Positions 1-7,395 of a stretch of DNA of 64,000 nt are shown here, in pieces. Each line of letters opens with the position of its first letter. Position 1 is the stretch's first letter. The stretch spans positions 930,001-994,000 of the forward strand of contig NZ_CP051774.1 of the NCBI RefSeq assembly GCF_012913485.1, given 5' to 3'. The position numbers were made by a program, and so were the translations under genes. Source of the DNA: Luteolibacter luteus. Lineage in GTDB: Bacteria; Verrucomicrobiota; Verrucomicrobiia; Verrucomicrobiales; Akkermansiaceae. The notes beneath the pieces are model-generated. The model searched no databases. It was not told the origin of the DNA and saw only the letters and a program-made list of their open reading frames with translations.

Positions 1-2
1 CC

Positions 3-1691
3 ACTCAGGAGTATGAGATCGTGATACCCAAAGACCACACCTGCGGCACCTACTGGTATCACGCCCACCGCCACGGCTCGACCGCGGGCAACGTGGCCAG
101 CGGCATGTCTGGTGCCCTGATCATCGAAGGAGGTCTCGACGAAGTCCCGGAGATCAAGGCCGCGAAAGAGCGCGTGATGGTGCTCAATCAGATTCCCTAC
201 ATCTACAAGAACACGCTGGAGGACGACGCGGGCAATGAGGTCACTTTCAATTTCCCCGAAGGGATCATTGAGGAGGATCTGGCTGCCTATATCTTCGGCC
301 CCGGAGATTGGTCCACCTTGGGCCGCTATACCACGGTGAACGGAGTCCAACTCCCGGTGATCCGGATGAGCCCGGGCCAAGTCGAGCGGTGGCGCATCGT
401 GGACAGCGGCCAGCGCGAGGCCATCGACCTCCAGATCACCACCCTGGATGGGATCACCCAAGGAATCCCCTTCCATGAGATCGCCGTCGATGGACTGGCC
501 TTGGGGAAATCGATCCGCAAGAATGTCATCGAGCTCCTGCCTGGCTACCGCTCCGACGTGCTGGTCCAGGCACCTGCCCAAGCGGGCGAGTTCCTGTTGG
601 TCGATCAAGCGACCACCGCTGGGATCTCCGGGCAAGGTGAACCACTCAAATACATCGCTCGCATCGTTGTGGAGGGGCCCACCGGAACAGGCAAGCTGCC
701 AACGGACGATCAGCTCACCAAGTTCCGCCTACCCTCGCTAAAAGATGCCAAGATCGACGCCAACCAAACCGCCCAATACGGCATTCTGCCGGTGTCAAAC
801 GGCGTGATCTTCACGATCGATGGCAAGTCCTTCGACATGGACCAAGCCAAGGAGCTGCTTCTCGGCAACACCGACGAATGGACCGTCAGCGTCAGGAATG
901 GCGGCGGGATCAATACCGGCCACCCTTTTCACATCCATGTGAATCCCTTCGAAGTGCTCTCGATCATGGGGCCGCAGAATCCGGCTGATCCAAAGAGCCC
1001 GCAAGTGGAACAACTCACGGATGGGCCAGTCTGGCGCGACACGATCTGGGTGCCAAATAACGGGACCGTAAAGTTCCGCACCCGCTACGATGATTTCATC
1101 GGCACCTTCGTCCAACACTGCCACATCCTCGATCACGAGGATCAAGGCATGATGCAGCTCGTGGACATCCGGGATCCGAAGGCACCCGTGGCGAGCAATA
1201 GCCTGCCTCCCGCACTTCCCCGCGGATCCGCCGCACCTGGCTTCGACCTGCGCGATGGAGACGGTCGCCAGCACCGGGCGGAAGACTTCGCCGGGCAAAC
1301 GCGCGTGGTATTCCTTTTCAAGGGTCACGGCTGCGTCCACTGCTCGCGCCAAGTGGCGGAGTTCACCGCACTCCATGAGCGCTTCCGGGAAAAGGGCGTC
1401 CAGGTAATTGGCATCAGTTCCGACGATGAGGCTTCGCTGAAAGCCGCGCTGGAAGCCACCCCCAGCCCCTTCCCTATCCTTGCCGATCCGGAGGGCCGGG
1501 CCTTCGCGGCCTACGGTTGTTCCCGCGGAACCGATCTGGCCCACGGCACCTACGTCATCGATGACAAAGACGTGGTCACTTGGAGCACCAACGGATCCAG
1601 CCCTTACATGAACATCGCCGGGCTTCTCGCTGATTTGCCAGCCAAGCCCGCCGGCGACGAAAACCGGCAGCAGGCAGCTAGCGCGCGCTAG
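3..1691 (+). CDS. Multicopper oxidase fused to a C-terminal peroxiredoxin-like domain (5' partial)
   Basis: The reading frame is open to the left edge, so the true start lies outside the window. The first two thirds are a multicopper oxidase: a YHAHRHG copper motif near nt 55-78, HPFHIH near nt 922-940, and HCHILDHEDQGMM near nt 1113-1155, which carries type-3 and type-1 copper ligands. Such enzymes oxidise metals or phenols and reduce oxygen to water. From about nt 1225 the protein becomes an AhpC/TSA-thioredoxin fold domain with a GCVHC (CxxC) motif at nt 1329-1343 and typical segments (VQVIGISSDD, FPILADPEG, YVID). The fusion is uninterrupted. Natural substrate and signal peptide cannot be judged without the N-terminus. 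A tyrosinase follows 48 bases downstream, suggesting a shared copper or phenol role. Confidence 0.9.
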   Translation, partial: TQEYEIVIPKDHTCGTYWYHAHRHGSTAGNVASGMSGALIIEGGLDEVPEIKAAKERVMVLNQIPYIYKNTLEDDAGNEVTFNFPEGIIEEDLAAYIFGPGDWSTLGRYTTVNGVQLPVIRMSPGQVERWRIVDSGQREAIDLQITTLDGITQGIPFHEIAVDGLALGKSIRKNVIELLPGYRSDVLVQAPAQAGEFLLVDQATTAGISGQGEPLKYIARIVVEGPTGTGKLPTDDQLTKFRLPSLKDAKIDANQTAQYGILPVSNGVIFTIDGKSFDMDQAKELLLGNTDEWTVSVRNGGGINTGHPFHIHVNPFEVLSIMGPQNPADPKSPQVEQLTDGPVWRDTIWVPNNGTVKFRTRYDDFIGTFVQHCHILDHEDQGMMQLVDIRDPKAPVASNSLPPALPRGSAAPGFDLRDGDGRQHRAEDFAGQTRVVFLFKGHGCVHCSRQVAEFTALHERFREKGVQVIGISSDDEASLKAALEATPSPFPILADPEGRAFAAYGCSRGTDLAHGTYVIDDKDVVTWSTNGSSPYMNIAGLLADLPAKPAGDENRQQAASAR

Positions 1692-1739
1692 TCAAACGCC
1701 CCTCCTCCTTCTGCAACAAGCTCCATACCTCCTCCTACC

Positions 1740-3272
1740 ATGCCAGCCATTACCACTACTCCGGTCGCGAATCCCACCTGGTATTCCGATATCCGCCACA
1801 TGTTTGTCCAAGAGGACATCGATCACATGCGCGAGCAGGGCCTGGACCTCTCGATCTACGAAGTGGTCCGGGACAACGCGAGCATCATCTACGGCCAGGT
1901 GGCCAGCAAAAACATGCCTCCGGGCCGCCCTTGGGCGGACGATTGGGTCCAGACCTTCCTCAACTGGATGGTGAACGATTGCCCGAAGGGAACCAATGCT
2001 CCTTCGGAAAAGTTCGCCCCCGCCACAACTCTCACCGCGTCCGTCCCGTCGCGCATCCGCAAGAACATCGAAGATCTGACAGCCGATGAACTCACCTTGC
2101 TGAAGAAGGCCTTCGAGGGCATCATCACCAAGGATCCCGATGATCCGCAAAGCTTCTTCAGGCTCGCGGGGATCCACTGGCTCCCTGGCACTGGCACACC
2201 GCCGCGCTTCTTCTGCCAGCACCACGCACCCGGCTACAATCCCTGGCATCGCCCCTATCTCCTGGTCTTTGAGAACGCGCTCCGTTCCATCCCGGGATGC
2301 GAGTCCGTCACTCTGCCCTATTGGGACATCACGAAGCCCTTCCCGGAGGTGCTAAAGCAGCCGCCCTTTGACAAATACACGCTTCCCCGCGACATTGGAC
2401 AGGGCTTCAACAAGGGCTATGTCACCGAACGCTATAGCTATGAGGACATCGCGGCTTCTCTCCAGAACTATGATGTGAATGGCGACATCGCTCGCGCCCT
2501 CGGCAAGACCGACTGGGAGGACTTCCACGGACTCTTCGGAGGAGCACCGAACAATGCCATCATTTCCGCCCACGACAGCGGACACGTGTCGATCGGGACC
2601 ACCATGGGTGACCAGAACGTGGCCGCATTCGATCCCGTGTTCTTCTTCTTCCACTGCAATTGGGACCGCCTCTTCTGGAAGTGGCAGAAGGCCATGCAAG
2701 CAACCGATCTCAACGGCCTGCTAAGCACGATCGACAAGACCGGGGATCCTCTCAGCTACCAGATCTTCACGTTGCCGATCCTGCAGAAGCTGGATCCGTT
2801 CTCGACCTCTCCGCTGAATTTCACTACCGTGTCGATCATCGATTCGGTGGCGTCCCTGGACGTCGACTACGAGGAACCCGTAGCACCCCAAGCCTTGAGC
2901 TTCCAGCCAAAGACCGTGAGGGCCAGCCTCGCTTCCCGGAAATTCGAAGTTCAGCCGAACCTCGTCAACGTGCGGGTGAAAGGGCTGAACCGCTTGAAAA
3001 TCCCGGGCAGCTTTTCCGTCCATCTCCAGAAGGACGGAAAGACCATCGCTTCCACTGCCTTCTTCCAGCCGAACGAAGCGGACAAATGTGAGAACTGCGT
3101 AAACAACGCGATCGTTCACTTCGACTTCGAACTGCCGCTGGAAGAAGTCACCGGCGGGAAGCTCAGCGTCCAGGTCGAACCTCTCAACAAGAATGTCGTC
3201 GGCGACCGCTTCCCGAACAAGCTGATGGGCAATCCGACCGTGGAGGCCCGCCTCTTGCTGAGCAACGAGTGA
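1740..3272 (+). CDS. Tyrosinase family copper protein
   Basis: The 510-residue product is a type-3 copper enzyme, expected to hydroxylate or oxidise phenols or catechols. Copper A ligands are visible as H146 (GIHW), H161/H162 and H170 (CQHHAPGYNPWH). Copper B ligands are H278 and H282 (HDSGH) and H305 in the segment ending FFHCNWDRLFWKWQ. After the catalytic core, from about residue 370, comes a beta-rich C-terminal domain like the shielding domains of polyphenol oxidases. No signal peptide is visible at the N-terminus, which is unexpected if it acts with an exported oxidase; export through a partner cannot be excluded. ATG start 48 bases after the multicopper oxidase, probably the same transcript. 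A near-perfect hairpin follows the stop. Confidence 0.92.
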   Translation: MPAITTTPVANPTWYSDIRHMFVQEDIDHMREQGLDLSIYEVVRDNASIIYGQVASKNMPPGRPWADDWVQTFLNWMVNDCPKGTNAPSEKFAPATTLTASVPSRIRKNIEDLTADELTLLKKAFEGIITKDPDDPQSFFRLAGIHWLPGTGTPPRFFCQHHAPGYNPWHRPYLLVFENALRSIPGCESVTLPYWDITKPFPEVLKQPPFDKYTLPRDIGQGFNKGYVTERYSYEDIAASLQNYDVNGDIARALGKTDWEDFHGLFGGAPNNAIISAHDSGHVSIGTTMGDQNVAAFDPVFFFFHCNWDRLFWKWQKAMQATDLNGLLSTIDKTGDPLSYQIFTLPILQKLDPFSTSPLNFTTVSIIDSVASLDVDYEEPVAPQALSFQPKTVRASLASRKFEVQPNLVNVRVKGLNRLKIPGSFSVHLQKDGKTIASTAFFQPNEADKCENCVNNAIVHFDFELPLEEVTGGKLSVQVEPLNKNVVGDRFPNKLMGNPTVEARLLLSNE

Positions 3273-3283
3273 TCGGTCAATAG

Positions 3284-3318
3284 GGTCCTCCGCCATGCGA
3301 TCCGGCATGCGGAGGACC
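3284..3318 (+). terminator. Hairpin terminator after tyrosinase
   Basis: GGTCCTCCGC-c-ATGC pairs with GCATGCGGAGGACC around a 6-base loop, leaving one bulged C. The hairpin begins 12 bases after the tyrosinase stop. The T-run after it is weak (TGATTCCCTTT), so it may be a factor-assisted terminator. Confidence 0.55.
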
Positions 3319-3364
3319 TGATTCCCTTTGACACTCCATCCTCCTCCTATCCGCTTCAGCTACC

Positions 3365-3844
3365 ATGGCGCAGTGCCAATGTAATGCGAAGGGACCCGCC
3401 GAAGAAGACGGCGGACTTCAGAAAGAAGCCGGAGTGCCTGCCGCGCGCACGGTGGGCACTTTGGTCCTCGGCATCCTTGTCGCATTCTTCCCGAAGTGTC
3501 CCGTGTGTTGGGCTGCTTATTGCAGCGCCTTGGGACTCGCAGGACTTTCAGAGCTACCCTATCCGGGAATCCTGTTACCCGTACTTTCAGGTTTGCTCTT
3601 GTTCAATTTGTTCCTTCTCGGGAAGCAAGCGCCCAAGGTCGGCTTCGGTCCGCTGCTGCTTGGAGTCACCGGCACAGCCTGCCTCTTTCTCTTCCGTCGC
3701 TACGCGCCCGAACTCCACTGGGGGCTGAATGGAGGCGTTCTGTTAATGGTCGCTGGCTTCGCTTGGAATAGCCTCGCGCTAAGAAGCCAAGGTTCGCAGC
3801 GGGCTCGACTCCTCACTAGGGCACAAGAGGCCCCCGGCAGGTGA
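3365..3844 (+). CDS. Small Cys-containing membrane protein
   Basis: The 159-residue product has a cytoplasmic-looking N-terminus with a CQC motif at residues 4-6, then about four hydrophobic segments. The first carries FPKCPVCWAAYC, a CPxC motif at the membrane face. Size, four-helix layout and cysteine pair resemble MerC-like metal-handling membrane proteins, but I do not recognise the family with certainty. It lies 93 bases after two copper enzymes, so a role in copper handling is plausible but inferred only from context. The ATG was chosen because the Cys motif follows it at once. GC and codon use match the neighbours. Confidence 0.65.
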   Translation: MAQCQCNAKGPAEEDGGLQKEAGVPAARTVGTLVLGILVAFFPKCPVCWAAYCSALGLAGLSELPYPGILLPVLSGLLLFNLFLLGKQAPKVGFGPLLLGVTGTACLFLFRRYAPELHWGLNGGVLLMVAGFAWNSLALRSQGSQRARLLTRAQEAPGR

Positions 3845-3996
3845 TTTCCGCATGTGAAATGCGACGATCCGTGGCAACCGGGTCTCATCTCGACACCGGA
3901 TTTACGCGGCCCGATCCCCAAAGCGACGACCATCTGACAGGCCTGAGGTAAGGAGCAGGACACCCCACTTCCCGCTTCGCCACCCATGGACCTTCT

Positions 3997-5034
3997 TCAA
4001 TTGGTGAGGATATTCAGCTCATTCGCCGAGCGTGTGGCTGGCCTGTCCGTGACGACGATGGTCGCGCCGGGAGAGAGCAAGTCATCCACCTTCTGCGCGA
4101 ACTCGGGAGAGAAGCTCACCTTGGACGCGAGCTCATGGGGCGAGCCGCTGCCGCCACTGACACTCATCCATCTCCGGGCAGCCCTGCCCGGGGCAAAGGG
4201 GCTGCTGCCACCGCTCACGCCGTCGAGCAAGGTGAAAACATGGTCTCCCAGACGGCCCTTCACTTGCACCGAAGCCCGGCCGATGGGCTGGCCGTTACGA
4301 TAAACATAGATCGATTGATCCGCGGAGCTGACCATGATGGTGATCGGACCCTTGGTGCTGCGTTTGGGATTCCAGTCGTATTCACCCTTGGCCAGCGGCT
4401 TGAGCATCCCGGAGTTGAAGTCCTTCGGCGCAAGCATCAGGCCGGGATTCGCCGCGAAGTGCGGTTGATTCTTGCTATTGCCGATCACCACCGTGGCTCC
4501 CCGTGCGGTGATCGAGTAAAGCAGCGTGGAGAAATCATAGGGCATGCGGATGCAGCCATGGCTGGCAGCATAGCCCGGGAGATTGCCGGAGTGCATCGCG
4601 ATGCCCTGCCAAGTCAGGCGCTGCATGTTTGGCATCGGCGCGTCGTCGTAGGTGCTGGAGTAATGGGTCTGCTTTTTCTCCAGAATCGTGAAAACACCGG
4701 AGGGCGTCTCGTGGCCCTTCGATCCGGTGCTGACTGAGGAGCGACCGATCAAGATGCCATTCCGGTAAACGCTGATCGTTTGCAGCGGCAGGCTCACGAG
4801 AACCACCACCGGCCCCGCGGGAGACATCTGCGGATTCCACCAGTACTCGCCCGGCTTGAGCGGACCGGTCGGCTTGCCCGTGGGCGAGCCCTTGGTATGG
4901 AAGGACGGCTGCGCCATCGCGCTGGTCTGGGTGGCCGTCTGGCTCTTCGTGAGATCCGTTCCGCTTTGCACCGAGCACGAGGAGAGGGCTAGCAGTGAGG
5001 CCAGCGCGAAGGGCTTCAGAATTCGAGTTCTCAT
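3997..5034 (-). CDS. L,D-transpeptidase lipoprotein with a duplicated YkuD-like region
   Basis: Predicted lipoprotein of 345 residues. The start at 5034 has AGGAAG 6 bases upstream and gives a clean signal peptide ending LALSSC with the lipid cysteine at residue 20; the ATG 7 codons earlier has no comparable site. Residues 60-185 form a YkuD catalytic domain with H148 and SHGC at 158-161, which should cross-link peptidoglycan or attach proteins to it. Residues 215-335 repeat the start of that domain (GEYDWNP, then a strand, then VYRNGQPIGRASV, against GEYWWNP and VYRNGILIGRSSV) but have no HxxxxxxxxxxSHGC motif, so the second copy cannot be catalytic. It may bind substrate. The gene stands alone and faces the upstream genes. 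Confidence 0.88.
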   Translation of the reverse strand: MRTRILKPFALASLLALSSCSVQSGTDLTKSQTATQTSAMAQPSFHTKGSPTGKPTGPLKPGEYWWNPQMSPAGPVVVLVSLPLQTISVYRNGILIGRSSVSTGSKGHETPSGVFTILEKKQTHYSSTYDDAPMPNMQRLTWQGIAMHSGNLPGYAASHGCIRMPYDFSTLLYSITARGATVVIGNSKNQPHFAANPGLMLAPKDFNSGMLKPLAKGEYDWNPKRSTKGPITIMVSSADQSIYVYRNGQPIGRASVQVKGRLGDHVFTLLDGVSGGSSPFAPGRAARRWMSVSGGSGSPHELASKVSFSPEFAQKVDDLLSPGATIVVTDRPATRSANELNILTN

Positions 5035-5055
5035 GTGTCGCTTCCTGTTAAGCAT

Positions 5056-5564
5056 TAGACTTTCCCCAATCCCCCCCAGGTCCCTTGGTAGCTGGACCGA
5101 ACAATGATGGAGAGGGACACTAAGGTGTTAGGGAAACACGACTTCCGATTCAAGGCTGGAGTGTGAACTCGAAGTCAGCATCGGACGCGAATGTGAGCAG
5201 TGACTGCACACGCAGGGCACGAGGGCCTCGATCAATCCGCTCGAAACAGGAGCGAGGAATATCAGAGGCTGCTCACGCTGTGGCAAGGGCTCGCGCGGAA
5301 CAACCTGGAGGGCTCTATCGAGGGCCTCGCTGAGGCGATCCGTGAGCGACCCAACCTGCAGGACGATCCCGACAGGGACACCATTTGAGATGGTCGGGGT
5401 GGCGGGATTGACCTCTGGTCCACTCCAGTTTGCGGCTTTGCCGACGAAGGATGGTCGCTAGCGCTCCCGCTGACTTCAAACCCAGGGCGCTTCGCGCAAG
5501 GGTTCTCATCCCGCCACGACACAGAGCTATGCAAAGCATCGGAATCAAAGGTGACCCTTTTAAG
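5056..5564. other. Intergenic stretch with tRNA-derived debris, no convincing gene
   Basis: About 500 bases between the L,D-transpeptidase start and tRNA-Pro. The first 140 bases should hold the L,D-transpeptidase promoter. A 62-codon open frame at 5200-5388 has a GTG start, no Shine-Dalgarno sequence and no recognisable product. From 5391 the sequence repeats the 3' end of tRNA-Pro, and around 5498-5519 a degenerate inverted form of the same T-arm/acceptor sequence appears (GGTTCTCATCCCGCCACGAC). I see no other structure. Confidence 0.5.
5391..5409 (-). repeat. 19-bp direct repeat of the tRNA-Pro 3' end
   Basis: These 19 bases are identical and in the same orientation to 5565-5583, covering the CCA end, discriminator, acceptor strand and part of the T-arm of the tRNA. 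Identity stops within the T-arm. A tRNA 3'-end copy of this kind is typical of an attachment-site remnant or an abortive tRNA duplication. No integrase gene remains between the two copies, which are only 174 bases apart. Confidence 0.7.
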
Positions 5565-5641
5565 TGGTCGGGGTGGCGGGATTCGAACCCACGGCCTCTT
5601 CGTCCCGAACGAAGCGCGCTACCAGACTGCGCCACACCCCG
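5565..5641 (-). tRNA. tRNA-Pro (anticodon CGG)
   Basis: On the minus strand a 77-base cloverleaf can be drawn: acceptor CGGGGTG/CACCCCG with discriminator A and an encoded CCA, anticodon stem CTTCG/CGAAG, loop TTCGGGA with anticodon CGG, and T-loop GGTTCGAATCC. It reads CCG proline codons. No T-rich terminator follows within the debris downstream. Confidence 0.95.
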
Positions 5642-5805
5642 ATGATTCATTGACTAACCTTTTCCTCTGGTCGGAAAGGCGGGCGGGCTTTTTGGCGATT
5701 TTTGACCAAGCTGCAAGAGAAATGTGACTGGAGTCCCGCCACGTAGAAGAAATTGCTCTATCGCTTGTAATGGACCGAAGGAACTAAGCCGCCCCAAACT
5801 TCATC

Positions 5806-6231
5806 GTGACCTTGGTAAAACACATACGCTGTCACTATCAATTTCACTTGGAGTCTTATCAACTGGCACTGCTTTGTGTGATTGTTTTGCTCGTCACCGC
5901 GAAAACAGCCTTCTGGTTCCAATCTCACGAAGACCGGAAACGCCTCGAACAGCAAGCGTGGCCAGTAGTCGAAGGCCTCATCTTAGAAGCGAGAATCACG
6001 GAGAGCGATAGCTCCTCGATGAGCAGCTTCTCCACCACAATTTCTGCCGCGGGCCTCGTAAGTTACCCCCATCCGACCGGAGAGGCCACCGCGGCATTCT
6101 ATCTGCAATCCTCCTCTCTGCCGGCCAGGAATTGGTCGGAAAATTTCAACCCCGGCTCCCGCCCTGCTCTTCGCTACAATCCCGAGAACCCCAAGGAACT
6201 GTCCTTCATCGACTTCCTCGGCACCCCTTGA
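5806..6231 (+). CDS. DUF3592-like single-pass membrane protein
   Basis: The 141-residue product has one hydrophobic segment near residues 17-36, a charged linker, then a soluble domain ending in NPGSRPALRYNPENPKELSF. The last part resembles the closing motif of DUF3592 proteins, in which a Y-P-x-x-P segment follows an extracytoplasmic beta domain. Function of that family is unknown. The start is a GTG without a strong ribosome-binding site, so the N-terminus is uncertain by a few codons. The gene stands alone between tRNA-Pro and a LacI regulator. Confidence 0.6.
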   Translation: MTLVKHIRCHYQFHLESYQLALLCVIVLLVTAKTAFWFQSHEDRKRLEQQAWPVVEGLILEARITESDSSSMSSFSTTISAAGLVSYPHPTGEATAAFYLQSSSLPARNWSENFNPGSRPALRYNPENPKELSFIDFLGTP

Positions 6232-6293
6232 ATCTAACATCTCTAAAAGAAGTGCTTCCCGTCCTCCGCCCAAGGACCTAAGAACATTTCCTA

Positions 6294-7340
6294 ATGAACA
6301 AGCGCATCCGTCTGAAGGACGTGGCCGAGAAAGCCGGAGTGGCCGTGAACACGGCCTCCACGATCCTCAATCGCCGCCCGAATTCGTGGGCGTCGAAGGA
6401 CACGGAAGCACGCGTGTTCCAAGCCGCGAAGGAGCTCGGCTATCGCCCTTCCAAGACCGCCCGGGCCCTGCGATCCGGTCGCTATCACACCATCGGCTTG
6501 CTCATCCAAGACCTGACAAACCCGTTCTTCTCAACTCTCGCCGACGAACTGGAATCCGCAGTCGAGGAACGTGGCTACGACCTGCTGGTGGAAAACTGCC
6601 GATCCTCCCTCGTCCGGGAAAAACACCTATTTGCCGATCTCGATGACCTTGAGGTCGATGGCAGCGTGCTTTGGCTTTCCGACAACGAGGTCTTCCGCAA
6701 GGAACTGGCCGAGATGGCCGAGGGCCGCCACCCTGTCGTGGTCTTAGGGAATGGCATTCCCGAGAAGGCCTACCCGGTTGATGCCGTGTTTTCCGATTTC
6801 ACCCAAGGCCTTAGCGATGCCGTCGATGCCCTCTGTAGCCTCGGGCACAAGCGCTTCGCCTTTGTCAGTGCGCTCGCCGAGGGGCAGGCCGATGGCAATC
6901 GCCCCCGCCTCTTCCAGGAAATGCTGGCCGCCCGCGGTGTGCCTGCCGCGAACATCGATGTCCTTCGCACCGGTCATACCGTGGAAAGCGCCTGCGAGAC
7001 TTTCGCAGCCTTTCTCCGCCAACGTCCGGACGAACGGCCTACCGCCCTGCTGGCGATGAATGATCTTTCGGCAATCGGAGCGATGCGCGCGGCCATCGAG
7101 GCTGGCCTGAGCATCCCGGCCGATCTGTCCGTGGTGGGAGTGGACGATGTGCCGCTCTCTTCCTACCTGCCGATCACGCTCAGTTCGATCCGGCAGCGTT
7201 ACAAGAAGATCACCCGCGCCGCGGCGAACCTTCTCATCTCCCGGATCGAAGCCGCGGAGGGACTTTCCCTGCCACCCCGGCAGGAGGTATTCGCCACCGT
7301 CTACACCCCCCGCGAAAGCGTCGGCCCTACCAAAGGGTAA
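6294..7340 (+). CDS. LacI family transcriptional regulator
   Basis: The 348-residue protein begins with a LacI helix-turn-helix (RLKDVAEKAGVAVNTASTILN, then a hinge around RPSKTARALRSGR). A periplasmic-binding-protein-like sensor follows (TIGLLIQDLTNPFF at about 64-77, SVVGVDDVPLSSYLPITLSSI near 285-305). It should be a sugar-responsive repressor. It lies 55 bases before an SLC13-type permease gene on the same strand, with a short palindrome in the gap, so that permease is its most likely target. The effector cannot be read from sequence. Confidence 0.93.
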   Translation: MNKRIRLKDVAEKAGVAVNTASTILNRRPNSWASKDTEARVFQAAKELGYRPSKTARALRSGRYHTIGLLIQDLTNPFFSTLADELESAVEERGYDLLVENCRSSLVREKHLFADLDDLEVDGSVLWLSDNEVFRKELAEMAEGRHPVVVLGNGIPEKAYPVDAVFSDFTQGLSDAVDALCSLGHKRFAFVSALAEGQADGNRPRLFQEMLAARGVPAANIDVLRTGHTVESACETFAAFLRQRPDERPTALLAMNDLSAIGAMRAAIEAGLSIPADLSVVGVDDVPLSSYLPITLSSIRQRYKKITRAAANLLISRIEAAEGLSLPPRQEVFATVYTPRESVGPTKG

Positions 7341-7344
7341 CGTC

Positions 7345-7361
7345 TTCCGGCTCGCCCGGAA
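7345..7361. promoter_or_regulatory. Short palindrome between the LacI gene and the permease
   Basis: TTCCGG-CTCGC-CCGGAA is an exact 6-bp inverted repeat with a 5-base spacer, lying 5 bases after the regulator stop and 34 bases before the permease start. It could be an operator for the preceding LacI protein or a small attenuator hairpin. Only one copy was seen. Confidence 0.3.
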
Positions 7362-7395
7362 AGATCGATCCGGATAGCTAGAGACAACATCGGGC

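Noticed and set aside
795-1544. 249-codon open frame antisense to the multicopper oxidase
   Set aside because: High-GC shadow frame; the opposite strand carries clear copper-site and redoxin motifs.
2721-3308. 195-codon antisense frame in the tyrosinase gene
   Set aside because: Shadow of a well-supported coding frame, with no domain and overlapping the terminator.
5200-5388. 62-codon open frame between the L,D-transpeptidase and tRNA-Pro
   Set aside because: GTG start, no ribosome-binding site, no recognisable domain, and it ends next to tRNA-derived debris.
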